Below are positions 18,518-28,178 of a DNA stretch of 64,000 bases, piece after piece. The notes below the pieces were generated by a model. It saw nothing but the letters and a program-made list of their open reading frames with translations, had not been told where the DNA came from and did no database searches. Numbering within the stretch: the first letter of the stretch is position 1; each line of letters starts with the position of its first letter. The translations under genes and the position numbers were made by a program. The stretch comes from Candidatus Kapaibacterium sp. Lineage in GTDB: Bacteria > Bacteroidota > Ignavibacteria > Kapaibacteriales > UBA2268. The stretch spans positions 1 to 64,000 of the forward strand of contig JAPLFL010000118.1 in assembly GCA_026390695.1 (NCBI GenBank), read 5' to 3'.

Positions 18518-19909
18518 CTATGTAATAATCTTTTTTACTAATCTGGCTGCAAATGCGCCGTCTATATTATGTTCATTTGAAAATGTCTGAAGGAAACCAT
18601 CTTTGCAAACATCTTTATGTAAGTAATTTTCAGCAGGATCAATTTCAAATTCAGGGTAATTCTTTAAAACCCATTCTATATTATCTTGATTCTCTTCTTT
18701 CTCAATAGTACAGGTAGAATAAACGAGCCTTCCGCCTGGTTTAACTAATGTGACTGCATTTGCCAGAATACTCCTCTGAAGATTTTGGAGGCCGATAATA
18801 TCTTCGATTTCCCTTTTCCATTTTATGTCAGGTTTTTTTGATAATGTTCCGAAACCTGAGCAAGGTGCATCAAGAAAAACAAGATCGGCTTGTCTGTCTA
18901 ACTTCACTTCTGAAGCATCATTATTTAAAAGACTGATAGATTTTATGCCTAATCGTTTTGCACCATCTTCAATAAATCTAATTTTTGAAGAGTATTTTTC
19001 AATAGCTAATACTTCTCCTTTATCATGCATCAATTCTGCTAAGAAAAAGGACTTCCCACCCGGGGCAGCACATAAATCAATTACATATTCGCCCTCCATA
19101 GGAGCAGCAAGTTCGACTGCCAGTGATGCACTAATATCCTGAACGGTGATCAACCCATTTTTAAATATTGCAAGTTCAGCAAAATTTGTATTCGGAGATT
19201 TTAAAAGAATTGAATTATCTAAGTATGGCAACTTGTAGTGAGTAAGATTAAGTTCATGTAAAAATGCTTCAACATCTTCAATACTGGCTTTCAGTGTGTT
19301 TACACGCAATGACACATAAGGTCTGCGATTATTTGCAAAAAGCAATTTTTCAGTGAAATCTTCCCCAAAACGCTCTACCCATCTTTTAACGATCCACTTT
19401 GGATGGGAATATAGCACAGACAAATAATAAATTAGATCACTGTCACGCTCAGGATAGCGGACATTATTAATATTTCTGACTATGTTTCTTAACACACCAT
19501 TAACAACTCCGGCTATTTTTTCACCTTGAATCCTCTTAATAATTTCTACAGATTCGTCTATAGCTGCTGGAATCGGGATCCTATCGAGAAAAAATATCTG
19601 ATAAACGGCTATTCTTAGTGCGTTTTTCACAATATTTAAACATTTCTGATAATCTCCGCGATAGAAGCCGGTTAGGATCCAGTCAAGTTTATTCCGCCAT
19701 CTTATTGTTCCATTTACAAGTTCTACAATCAGAGCCTTATCTTGAGGAATAAACTTATTCATCCTAAGTTCAAATTCAATGAGTTTATCAATGTATGAAT
19801 CACTTCTTTCAAATCTACTTAGTAGTTTAACAGCCGTATAACGAGCATTGACAAAATCTGAATCATAATTTTTTTCACTAAATTTTAAATTTTCACCAAC
19901 ATTTTCCAT
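18518..19909 (-). CDS. rsmB: 16S rRNA (cytosine-967 C5)-methyltransferase
   Basis: RsmB, 463 residues. An N-terminal NusB-like RNA-binding domain (about 20-160; LNIVKNALRIAVYQIFFLDRIP, AAIDESVEIIKRIQGEK, VVNGVLRNI) precedes the methyltransferase domain. SAM motif: VIDLCAAPGGKSFFLAE. The two catalytic cysteines lie in FLDAPCSGFGTLSKKPDIKW and VYSTCTIEKEEN. Length and motif order are normal. It is the first gene before cheV on this strand; the upstream gap (19910-20005) is shared with the divergent outer-membrane gene and probably holds promoters for both. Confidence 0.95.
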   Translation of the reverse strand: MENVGENLKFSEKNYDSDFVNARYTAVKLLSRFERSDSYIDKLIEFELRMNKFIPQDKALIVELVNGTIRWRNKLDWILTGFYRGDYQKCLNIVKNALRIAVYQIFFLDRIPIPAAIDESVEIIKRIQGEKIAGVVNGVLRNIVRNINNVRYPERDSDLIYYLSVLYSHPKWIVKRWVERFGEDFTEKLLFANNRRPYVSLRVNTLKASIEDVEAFLHELNLTHYKLPYLDNSILLKSPNTNFAELAIFKNGLITVQDISASLAVELAAPMEGEYVIDLCAAPGGKSFFLAELMHDKGEVLAIEKYSSKIRFIEDGAKRLGIKSISLLNNDASEVKLDRQADLVFLDAPCSGFGTLSKKPDIKWKREIEDIIGLQNLQRSILANAVTLVKPGGRLVYSTCTIEKEENQDNIEWVLKNYPEFEIDPAENYLHKDVCKDGFLQTFSNEHNIDGAFAARLVKKIIT

Positions 19910-20005
19910 CTTTGTGTTTTATTTCTTTTTTGATGTTGTAGATAATCGAAATTATTATTAATTTATACAAATATAACTAACCATTTTGTAGATACGGTGA
20001 AGCAA

Positions 20006-20878
20006 ATGAATTTATTGTTAAAAAAATTTATTTTATATGTGTCATTATTTTTAATTGTATGCAATTCTCAATTATTAAGTGATCAAAAAATTTCAAATCC
20101 ACTCGTACCCGGTGACGAACCTCTAAAGCGAGAAATTGGTGTATATTTCGGATTAGGATATAACTACAGTGGCGGAGCGTTTTTTGTTGATTGCAAAACT
20201 TGCTCATTTAAAAAACCATGGGATTATGGCTTTTCGTTAGGTGGTGTTTTTCTTATGGAATTAATGGAAAACCTAACTATAGGAGCCAAACTTGGCTATG
20301 ATTACAGAACCTTGACATCTAAATTCATTGAAATAGACCCGGTTATTTTAAATAAAGTTGATGTAAATAATAAGCAAGTAATTAATAAAATTTACACAAA
20401 CCTTAGTTTTAACTATTTGGGATCAGCCAGTTTTAATTATTTTGAATTTATACCTTTTGTTCAATCCAACGTAAAACCGTTCCTATTCAGGCTTGGAGTA
20501 TATTCAGGTATAGTTGCCAAAGGTCACATTATTCATACCATAGAACCGATTGACAGAGTTAAACTTTTATCTGATGGAACTCTTGCATCAATCAGCTTTA
20601 TTGATGATACCACAAAAAATATTGGATATTTACGCTCTGATGGTGTGTGGGTGAGACAGGACAGTGATTTCCCAAAAATAAAAACACTCCAATTTGCCTT
20701 AATGCCTGCAATGGGACTAAATTTATCTATTGGTAAAGGATTTTATTTCTCCCCAACTTTTGAATATTTCTTCCCATTGAATACACTTTCGGATAATGGG
20801 AACAATTTTTCAGTACAAGCTTGGAGAATTAATCTTGAACTTAGGTATGATTTAACTTACAAAAAACCAAAGAAATAA
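20006..20878 (+). CDS. Outer-membrane beta-barrel protein
   Basis: About 290 residues. The ATG at 20006 has GGTGA five bases upstream and is preferred over GTG at 19997. A signal peptide (FILYVSLFLIVCNSQLLS) is followed by alternating hydrophobic strands with many aromatic and glycine residues (GVYFGLGYNYSGG, NLTIGAKLGYDYRT, LNLSIGKGFYFSPTFEY). The end, RINLELRYDLTYKKPKK, is strand-like but extends into a charged tail, not a canonical terminal F. It resembles small PorT/OMP_b-brl-type barrels. It precedes a PD40-OmpA gene, a pairing frequent in this group. Confidence 0.7.
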   Translation: MNLLLKKFILYVSLFLIVCNSQLLSDQKISNPLVPGDEPLKREIGVYFGLGYNYSGGAFFVDCKTCSFKKPWDYGFSLGGVFLMELMENLTIGAKLGYDYRTLTSKFIEIDPVILNKVDVNNKQVINKIYTNLSFNYLGSASFNYFEFIPFVQSNVKPFLFRLGVYSGIVAKGHIIHTIEPIDRVKLLSDGTLASISFIDDTTKNIGYLRSDGVWVRQDSDFPKIKTLQFALMPAMGLNLSIGKGFYFSPTFEYFFPLNTLSDNGNNFSVQAWRINLELRYDLTYKKPKK

Positions 20879-21080
20879 AACAGTAAAGTCTTGCAATGTA
20901 ACTCAATTAAATAATTTTAATATAAAATTAATCAAAAAAACCTATGTATTTATTATTATTTAGTTTAAATTATAAATTCGTAATTGGCATTTTTTTAGTA
21001 TGTGTCAGATTTTTTACACACTCTGAAAAAATGCTCTGAAAAATTGATAGAGAGTTTATTTTTTTTTATTTAAAGGAACT

Positions 21081-23738
21081 ATGTATATGCAAAAAAAAGC
21101 TACTTCTTTGTCCTACTTAACACTGATGGCTATATTTTTAATATTAAGCCTGAAGCTTGGAGCAGCCGCTGATCAAAGCGGAGATGGATCAGCCAAATCT
21201 ATTGCCAACACTAAATATCTTATGAGTGCTATTATTACAACAGCCACTGGTCAAGATTCAAAAGGTGGTGGTGGAATTTTATCAAGCAAAGCCATAAGGA
21301 TTATTAATCTGGGGCCAATTGTAAACTGGAAAGGTCTTGACTACGCTCCTACGGTAGCCGTTGATGGTAAAACCTTATACTTTGTTTCTAATCGGCCAGG
21401 TAGTATGTTAGGAAAGGATGGAGAACCATCGCATGATTTCTGGCTTGCTAAGAAAAAAGATCGTTTAGATACAATTTTTGAAAAACCTCATAATTTAGAT
21501 ACCTCAACTGTTTATGGTGAGTTGGGTGTAAATACTCCGAATAATGAAGGAGCCTCATCTATTGCTGCTGATCTCCAGACATTATATTTTACCGGATGCG
21601 AACGTCCCGGTGGATTTGGTGATTGCGACATTTATCGTACAACAATCGAAGGAGATAAATGGAGTAAACCAATCAACCTCGGGAAAAATGTTAATTCTGA
21701 ATTTTGGGATTCGCAGCCATCAATCTCACCTCTTGGTGATAATAGATTGTATTTTGCATCTAACAGACCACTTCCTGGTACAGGTAATAAAAAGGGAGAT
21801 CAAAATATTTGGTTCTGTGATTATGACGCAGTAGGAGATGATTTCCTTCCTGCTCAACCCCTTACTGAAGTAAATACAAAAGGAAATGACAGAGCTCCAT
21901 TCATTGGAGCTGACGGTGTTACTTTGTTTTTCTCATCTAATGGTTATGAAGATAAAATCGGAGGGTACGACTTTTATCAAATTCGCTATGACCCTGACAC
22001 AAAGAAGTGGTCTAAACCAGTTAATTTGGGTGCACCTTTAAATACTGAAGGTGATGAAGTTTTCTTAACAATGCCTGCAAGCGGTGATATAGTTTATTTT
22101 TCATCCACACGTAAAGATAAATTCGGTTATCAGGGCGATCAGGATATCTTCATGGCTTTTGTTCCTTCATTTTTTAAAACTACAATCGTCAAAGGAACAA
22201 TTATTGACGAGTGTAGCGGCGACTTTATTCCCGGAACAATTTCCATTTTAAATAAGCAAACGAAAAAAATTATTCGAGATACATTGTCAAATGATCACAA
22301 AGAATTCCAGATTATTGTTACCGAAAGGGATTTTGGAAATCCAAGAGATTCTGTCAAAGAAATTATTCTTGAAGTTACTGGCTCAAATCCGAAATACAAA
22401 GCCAAAATCAAACAACAGGTAGTTAGAAAACCTGCCAAAACAGAAGATACCGATGAACTAAAAAAATTCGATGCAGAGCTGTTTGTTCAAATTCCTCTTG
22501 GAACAAAACCAGAACTAACAACTACTATCGAAGAAGCAAGCTACGTTAGCCGCTATAAAGAACATAAACCTGAGTTGTCCGGTTACAGTGGTCTTGTAAT
22601 GGAAAAAGTCGTTAAATGGGATCTTTATCCTCTTTTAAACTATATTTTCTTTCCTATAGGCAGTTCGAAATATTTCGATAGATATAATATTTTAACTCCA
22701 GAAGATTTGTCAAGCTTCTCCGATACAACTATTGCAGGTGGTACTCTCGACAAATATTATCATGTCATGAATATCTATGCGTTCAGACTTTTAAGAAATC
22801 CTACATCCAAACTTGAGATTGTTGGCTGCAATGATGGTGTTTCAACTGAAGAAAAGAAACCAAAACTATCTGAAGATCGCGCTCAGAATGTTTTTGCTTA
22901 TTTCAAAAACGTTTGGAAAATTCCTGAATCACAAATGAAGCTTACATATCGTAACCAACCTGAAATTAAATCCAATTTAAAAGATTCATTTGGTATTCAG
23001 GAAAACTGGCGTGTTGAGCTTAAATGTCAGGATTGGGAAGTCATGAAACCGATATTTGATAAAAAAGCCCAGATTCAGCCTGAACCAGTCACAATGGTAT
23101 TCCATCCGAAAAACGGTGTTGAGGATGTTCTTGTAGCTAAAAGAAGAATCGAAATCACTCGTGATGGTAAACCATGGAAAGTTCTAAACAATGTAGGTAA
23201 ATCAGATGATAAATTTGAATGGGATTGGAAGAGCGAAGAAGGTAAATATCCAACTGATGAAGTTGCTTTTACATGCCAGCTCATTATTACTACAAATTCA
23301 GGCAAAGAATGTCTTGCCGATCCTATAACAATACCCGTAATGCAGGTTTCTCAGGAAAAGAAAACAGAAACTTTCTTGAATGATACTCTTTATGAAACAT
23401 ATAACCTGATTCTTTTCCCATTCGATAAATTCGAAGCAGGCCCAATTAATGACAGAATCATGCGCGAATATGTTTATGAAAGATGCAAACCAAATTCATT
23501 TATTGAAGTTGATGGACACACAGACGTAGTGGGACTTTATGACCATAATCAAAAACTTTCCGAAAGAAGAGCCGGAACGGTTCATGCTGGAATTGATAAA
23601 CAGACAAAAGGTAAATATGCTAAACTCACAAAACGTGGTGTAGGTGAAGACGAAGCACTTTATACTAATGATTTACCTGAAGGTAGATTCTATAATCGTA
23701 CAGTGCAGGTGCGCATAAAAACACCTATGACAAAATAA
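21081..23738 (+). CDS. PD40-repeat OmpA-family envelope protein
   Basis: A 885-residue secreted protein with signal peptide (residues 1-29). Residues 60-340 contain several WD40-like PD40 repeats (APTVAVDGKTLYFVSNRPGS, QPSISPLGDNRLYFASNRP, APFIGADGVTLFFSSNGY). A beta-sandwich region follows. Two OmpA-like regions come next: a divergent one near 520-640 (YIFFPIGSSKYFD) and a better-conserved one at the C-terminus (ILFPFDKFEAG, EVDGHTDVVGLYDHNQKLSERRA), which should bind peptidoglycan. AAAGGA lies three bases before ATG 21081 and nine before ATG 21087; either may be used. It probably tethers the outer envelope to the wall. Confidence 0.88.
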   Translation: MYMQKKATSLSYLTLMAIFLILSLKLGAAADQSGDGSAKSIANTKYLMSAIITTATGQDSKGGGGILSSKAIRIINLGPIVNWKGLDYAPTVAVDGKTLYFVSNRPGSMLGKDGEPSHDFWLAKKKDRLDTIFEKPHNLDTSTVYGELGVNTPNNEGASSIAADLQTLYFTGCERPGGFGDCDIYRTTIEGDKWSKPINLGKNVNSEFWDSQPSISPLGDNRLYFASNRPLPGTGNKKGDQNIWFCDYDAVGDDFLPAQPLTEVNTKGNDRAPFIGADGVTLFFSSNGYEDKIGGYDFYQIRYDPDTKKWSKPVNLGAPLNTEGDEVFLTMPASGDIVYFSSTRKDKFGYQGDQDIFMAFVPSFFKTTIVKGTIIDECSGDFIPGTISILNKQTKKIIRDTLSNDHKEFQIIVTERDFGNPRDSVKEIILEVTGSNPKYKAKIKQQVVRKPAKTEDTDELKKFDAELFVQIPLGTKPELTTTIEEASYVSRYKEHKPELSGYSGLVMEKVVKWDLYPLLNYIFFPIGSSKYFDRYNILTPEDLSSFSDTTIAGGTLDKYYHVMNIYAFRLLRNPTSKLEIVGCNDGVSTEEKKPKLSEDRAQNVFAYFKNVWKIPESQMKLTYRNQPEIKSNLKDSFGIQENWRVELKCQDWEVMKPIFDKKAQIQPEPVTMVFHPKNGVEDVLVAKRRIEITRDGKPWKVLNNVGKSDDKFEWDWKSEEGKYPTDEVAFTCQLIITTNSGKECLADPITIPVMQVSQEKKTETFLNDTLYETYNLILFPFDKFEAGPINDRIMREYVYERCKPNSFIEVDGHTDVVGLYDHNQKLSERRAGTVHAGIDKQTKGKYAKLTKRGVGEDEALYTNDLPEGRFYNRTVQVRIKTPMTK

Positions 23739-23804
23739 ACTGAATTTTCCTACTGTCCTGAAGAAATATCTGACGATAGGGAAACATAAGTTGAATCTAT
23801 ATTA

Positions 23805-23843
23805 TTCATCCGATGACTGAGAGTCGTCGGATGAATTTTTTTC
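23805..23843 (+). terminator. Rho-independent terminator after the PD40-OmpA gene
   Basis: A 14-bp stem (23805-23818 with 23824-23837, one G-T pair) with a five-base TGAGA loop is followed by seven T (23837-23843). It lies 66 bases after the stop of the PD40-OmpA gene. Confidence 0.9.
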
Positions 23844-23887
23844 GAAGGAAAGTCATCCAATTTTTTTGAACGTTATCATTAAATATA

Positions 23888-23919
23888 TTGTTCCAAGCAT
23901 CCGAATATTCGTAATTTTG
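23888..23919 (+). promoter_or_regulatory. Candidate recN promoter (Bacteroidetes type)
   Basis: TTG at 23888-23890 is followed after 21 bases by TAATTTTG (23912-23919), an exact match to TAnnTTTG. The recN ATG is 62 bases downstream of the box, and a terminator lies just upstream, so a promoter is needed here. Prediction from consensus. Confidence 0.45.
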
Positions 23920-23981
23920 TAAAGAAATAAATATGTACCAATAACTTTACAACTTTCAACTTTATAATTTTTAACAGATCT

Positions 23982-25703
23982 ATGCTTGAAACTCTAAAAA
24001 TAGTAAATTTTGCACTGATTGATGAGCTTGAAATAACTTTTTCTTCAGGTTTGAATATTATTAGTGGTGAAACCGGAGCAGGGAAATCTATTATATGTGA
24101 TGCTCTGTTGCTTACTTTGGGAGAACGCGCCAATTCTGAGTATATTCGAAGCGGTACAAGCAAAGCTACAGTGGAAGCCTATTTTTCCACTAATTTGAAC
24201 CCACAGATTAGTAAAATCCTAACTGAGAATGAAATTGAAATTAATCCTCACAACCTCATCCTTCGTCGCGAAATAAAAGATAAAGGTAATTCTCGCTGTT
24301 TTGTGAACGATTCCCCTGTTACAGCATCAATCCTAAAGAAAATTGGTGATTATTTAGTGGATTTTCACGGTCAGCATGACCATCAGTCCTTATTATCCGC
24401 TGAAAAACATATCGAAATTTTAGATTCAATCGGGGATTATGGAGATTTATTTGACTTATATCAAAATGAATTTTCCGATCAAAACAAGCTTTTGGATGAA
24501 TTGAATAATCTTAGACAAAGAGCCAAGAATCTAACTCAGCGAATGGATTATGTGAATTTTGAACTTAATGAATTTAATAAAATATCACCTAAACCAGATG
24601 AAGATGAAGAAATCAATATTGAACTGAATATTATTGAAAATTCAGAGCTTCTATTTAATAAATCAACAGAACTATTCGAATTGCTTTATGATGGTGAAAA
24701 AGCCGTTACAAACGCAATGGCACGCGCAGAAAAGATTATAAATTCTCTGGCTGTGATTGATAAATCCTTTGCTGAATATGAAAATGAACTCAGAAGTGCA
24801 AGATATGTTGTTTCAGAAACAGCTAATTTTGCTGCGAACTATAAGAACTCGCTGTCATTTGACCCTATGAGAAGTGAAGAACTCAGACTCAGACTCTCTC
24901 AATTAAGCGGCTTAAAGAAAAAATACGGATCAATTAAATTTGCATGCGAAAAAGCTGAAGAATACCGTCAGGAGATAGAAACAGCTTTTAATATCGACTC
25001 AGTAATAAGTTCCATAACTTCTAATATTTCAGAAAGCCGTAAATCACTTGGGAAAATAGCAAGTGAGATTACAACTTTAAGAAAAAAGTCAGCCAAAATC
25101 ATCGAAAAAGCTGTGCAGGAGGCACTTGTCAATCTTGGAATAAAGCACTCAATCTTTATGGTGAACTTTAAAGAAAAAGATGTTCTAACGCTTAAAAGCG
25201 AAGAAACCTATCAAATTGCTGCATATTACGAAGGTAAGAAATATACTGCTTATCAAAATGGAATTGATAAATTGGAATTTTATATATCAACAAATTTGGG
25301 TGAAAAGCCAAAATTATTGACAGAAGTTGCCTCCGGTGGCGAAGTATCACGAGTAATGCTTGCTATAAAAAGCATCATTGCAGAACGTGATAATGTTCCG
25401 GTGATGGTTTTTGATGAAATTGATACTGGTATCAGCGGTAGAATTGCACGGAAAGCCGGAATTGCTATGAAAGAACTGAGCCATGGACGTCAGATCATAA
25501 CTATAACACATCTTCCACAGATTGCATCACTTAGCGACACACATTTATATGTTGCTAAATCAGAAAAATCAGGCAAAACATATATTTCAGTTCAACCTTT
25601 AAATCATAATGAAAAAATTATAGAAATTGCCAGACTTCTGAGTGGTGAGCAAATCAGCGATTCATCGCTTCAAAGCGCGTCATTTTTAATTCAGAATTAT
25701 TAA
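23982..25703 (+). CDS. recN: DNA repair protein RecN
   Basis: RecN, 573 residues, an SMC-like ATPase that acts at DNA double-strand breaks in recombination repair. Walker A is GETGAGKS (residues 31-38), the ABC-type signature is VASGGEVSRVMLAIK (about 446) and Walker B is VMVFDEIDTGISGR, followed by the ITHLPQIASL switch histidine. Between them are the coiled-coil arms (residues about 150-380). Start, length and motif order are as in the family. It is a single-gene unit between a terminator and a 265-base gap. Confidence 0.95.
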   Translation: MLETLKIVNFALIDELEITFSSGLNIISGETGAGKSIICDALLLTLGERANSEYIRSGTSKATVEAYFSTNLNPQISKILTENEIEINPHNLILRREIKDKGNSRCFVNDSPVTASILKKIGDYLVDFHGQHDHQSLLSAEKHIEILDSIGDYGDLFDLYQNEFSDQNKLLDELNNLRQRAKNLTQRMDYVNFELNEFNKISPKPDEDEEINIELNIIENSELLFNKSTELFELLYDGEKAVTNAMARAEKIINSLAVIDKSFAEYENELRSARYVVSETANFAANYKNSLSFDPMRSEELRLRLSQLSGLKKKYGSIKFACEKAEEYRQEIETAFNIDSVISSITSNISESRKSLGKIASEITTLRKKSAKIIEKAVQEALVNLGIKHSIFMVNFKEKDVLTLKSEETYQIAAYYEGKKYTAYQNGIDKLEFYISTNLGEKPKLLTEVASGGEVSRVMLAIKSIIAERDNVPVMVFDEIDTGISGRIARKAGIAMKELSHGRQIITITHLPQIASLSDTHLYVAKSEKSGKTYISVQPLNHNEKIIEIARLLSGEQISDSSLQSASFLIQNY

Positions 25704-25968
25704 TTAAAATAACTAATGATTTAAAGTCTAAAATTTTAAATTTGAATAAACTTTCTTTGCGCAAAATTACTACTTATATTGACACTCCGCTGTAGATCGA
25801 CAGATCCATAACTAATAATTTATTACAAATAATTGATCTTGTAACTTTTCCCTTAAAAAAAGAGACTATAAATTAATTAAAGTTGGATGAAGTACAAATT
25901 CAGCTTTTACATCCAGATAAGTTTTAATATTTTTGTATTTTATAAATAGTTTAACCGGAGAAAAGAAA

Positions 25969-27504
25969 ATGAAAAAAATATTTTATTCAGCACTCTATCT
26001 GATAATCGGTGCACTTTTAGCTCAAAGTTTCCAATGTGCGAGTTATGAAATGACAAATGGTAATCTAAGTTATAAGAACAAGGATTGGTCTAAGGCTCGT
26101 GATTATTATTTAAAAGAAATTAAAAATAATCCTAAGAGTGAAGAAGCTTGGATTTTATTGGGTGAAGTTTATACTCAATTGAATGAATTTGAAGAAGCTG
26201 CTAAATCTTTCTCACAAGCAGAAAAAATTGTTGTTAATCCGATTTCAAAACAAAAATTGGATATTGATATAAGTAATCTTTGGCGTAAATCATATAATGC
26301 TTCAATTGATACTTGGGAAAATTATCTGAATTTCAAACAGTCCGCTTCACTTGATTCAACTTTGAAACTGATAAACATAGCTCTGATTTTACGTCCGAAT
26401 AACAGCTCGTTCTATAATATCAAAGCAATGGCTCTGGAGGCAAAAGGCGATACAGCCGGAAGTATAGAAAATTATTTAAAATTTATTGATATTGAACAAC
26501 CAAATATTTCGATTGCCAGAGAAAAGGGCTTTTATGTGGATATGCCACTTCTTGAAGCACAATCAAAATTAGGCAAACCCTCAGAACCAATTGCCGTATT
26601 CCCTCAGGATGACAAATCACCAGATTCATTGCATACTTGTAAATATTCGATAAAAGGTAAAGAACTGTATATATTTGCTTTCTCAAAAGGACAATCTTCT
26701 GCTTTAATAAAAGGATGGCGCTTTGATCCACCTGAGGCAATGCCTTTGATCGAACGCAGCCAGTTTAGTCAAATTTCTGCTGGGCCTTATGCCTCTTTAA
26801 TCTCGTACTATACTGGAAAAAATACTAATGACGGAAATGAAACTGCATTAATGTATTTAAAATCATTATTAACTATTCAGCCTTCAAATGTTGAGGCAAA
26901 TAGTTTATTAATTAGTCTCTATCAGCGTTCTGGTAAAAATGATGTTGCTATGAAAACAATTAAAGAAATGGCTGAAAAAAATCCAACAAATAAATGGTTT
27001 ACAGCCCAGTACGGTGATATTTTAATGATGAATAAGAATTATGATGAAGCTATTCAGCAATATGAAAAAGCTCTCAAGATTGATGCGAATTTTGCAGAAG
27101 CAATGAAAAATATGGCAATCGGTTTTAAAAATAAAGCTGGAGCTATTCAGGAAAAACAACGCAAAGAAATGGATCAGGACCCAAATCTCAAGATGGATCC
27201 AAAGCAGTATTTCCCTTTTATAGAAAAATCACGAGATATAAATGTAAAATATTTGGCTACTGAAAAAGGGAAGTTAGATATAGAGGCTATGGAAGAATTG
27301 ATCAATTGCTATGAAGTTTTAGATGATAAAGATAATTTGCAAAAAGCCGTTCAAAAAATTGTATCTTTGGAAAACTCTGTTGCTGATAAAAATATTTATT
27401 ATGAAACTCTTTATAAAATGTTCGATCGGATAGCAAAATTGGATCCTCAGTATAAGGAAAAACTTAATTATTATCGTCAGAAATACGATGAAAACAGACG
27501 TTAA
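25969..27504 (+). CDS. TPR-repeat envelope protein
   Basis: From ATG 25969, with GGAGA seven bases upstream, it has 511 residues. The N-terminus (KKIFYSALYLIIGALLAQSFQC) is a signal peptide whose FQC resembles a lipoprotein site, although Q before C is unusual. Tetratricopeptide repeats lie near residues 28-100 (WSKARDYYLKEIKNNPKSEEAWILLGEVYTQL), 140-180 and 310-390 (YDEAIQQYEKALKIDANFAEAM). These repeats bind other proteins. A 29-base gap separates it from the DUF3467 gene, suggesting co-transcription. The specific partner is unknown. The longer frame from 25933 is less likely. Confidence 0.8.
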   Translation: MKKIFYSALYLIIGALLAQSFQCASYEMTNGNLSYKNKDWSKARDYYLKEIKNNPKSEEAWILLGEVYTQLNEFEEAAKSFSQAEKIVVNPISKQKLDIDISNLWRKSYNASIDTWENYLNFKQSASLDSTLKLINIALILRPNNSSFYNIKAMALEAKGDTAGSIENYLKFIDIEQPNISIAREKGFYVDMPLLEAQSKLGKPSEPIAVFPQDDKSPDSLHTCKYSIKGKELYIFAFSKGQSSALIKGWRFDPPEAMPLIERSQFSQISAGPYASLISYYTGKNTNDGNETALMYLKSLLTIQPSNVEANSLLISLYQRSGKNDVAMKTIKEMAEKNPTNKWFTAQYGDILMMNKNYDEAIQQYEKALKIDANFAEAMKNMAIGFKNKAGAIQEKQRKEMDQDPNLKMDPKQYFPFIEKSRDINVKYLATEKGKLDIEAMEELINCYEVLDDKDNLQKAVQKIVSLENSVADKNIYYETLYKMFDRIAKLDPQYKEKLNYYRQKYDENRR

Positions 27505-27532
27505 CAGTTTTAATTATTAATAAAGCAAAATA

Positions 27533-27862
27533 ATGAAAGAAAATGAAAATCAAAACCCTGTCCAGCAGCAAATTAACATTGAATTAGATGAATCTGTTGC
27601 TGAAGGGATATATTCAAATTTAGCGATCATTTCACATTCTCCTGCCGAGTTTGTAATTGATTTTACAAGAATTTTACCCGGTGTCCCAAAAGCGAAAGTT
27701 CATGCAAGAATAGTCATGACTCCGCAACATGCAAAATTACTTTTACATGCTTTGGGTGATAATATTCAGCGTTATGAACAGGAATATGGGTTAATTCATG
27801 TTGATCAAAGAATGCCCAATGATTTCCCAGGATTTCCAGGTGGATCTCCAAGAGTGAACTGA
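27533..27862 (+). CDS. DUF3467 protein
   Basis: A 109-residue protein matching DUF3467: INIELDESVAEGIYSNLAIISHSPAEFVIDF, then ILPGVPKAKVHARIVMTPQHAKLLLHAL and NIQRYEQEYG. The family is widespread in bacteria and archaea and has no established function. It has no signal peptide, so it is cytosolic. It follows the TPR gene closely and is probably the last gene of that unit. Confidence 0.88.
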   Translation: MKENENQNPVQQQINIELDESVAEGIYSNLAIISHSPAEFVIDFTRILPGVPKAKVHARIVMTPQHAKLLLHALGDNIQRYEQEYGLIHVDQRMPNDFPGFPGGSPRVN

Positions 27863-28178
27863 TTATAGAATATTTTATATAAACTTACTGAGAATTTTAT
27901 TGATACTATATCAAAAGTAGATTTTGTATTTCAAAGGTCATTCCAGCCAATGAGAATGTTTGAAAATAGAATAAAACCTTTGAATCTGTTAGTTCTGAGT
28001 ATGCAGGAATCTACTTCTATTGAAATATACATGATTCCTTCATTCGCATAAATGATAAGAAAACAACGAATTTTAGTTGTCTTAATCACTTATTTTCTGA
28101 GGAATGATAAAATTCATTTGTTTGTGTGAAATTTTCTTTATGAACTTTAAAAACTTTAAAAACTTTACGAACTAATTT
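27863..28178. other. Non-coding gap with decayed repeat traces
   Basis: No convincing gene in this 316-base gap. Fragments such as TCATTCC near 27941, TATGCAGGAATC near 28000 and TCATTCGCATAAATGATA near 28042 loosely echo the MITE-like element at 7398-7559, in the same general order, but without arms that can be aligned end to end. Confidence 0.25.

Noticed and set aside
24000-25700. Possible SMC or ABC-transporter identity of the protein at 23982
   Set aside because: Motif order, length and the DEIDTGISG block fit RecN specifically.
27930-28060. Possible second copy of the MITE-like repeat
   Set aside because: Only short fragments match and the arms cannot be aligned along their length; listed as a decayed trace at most.
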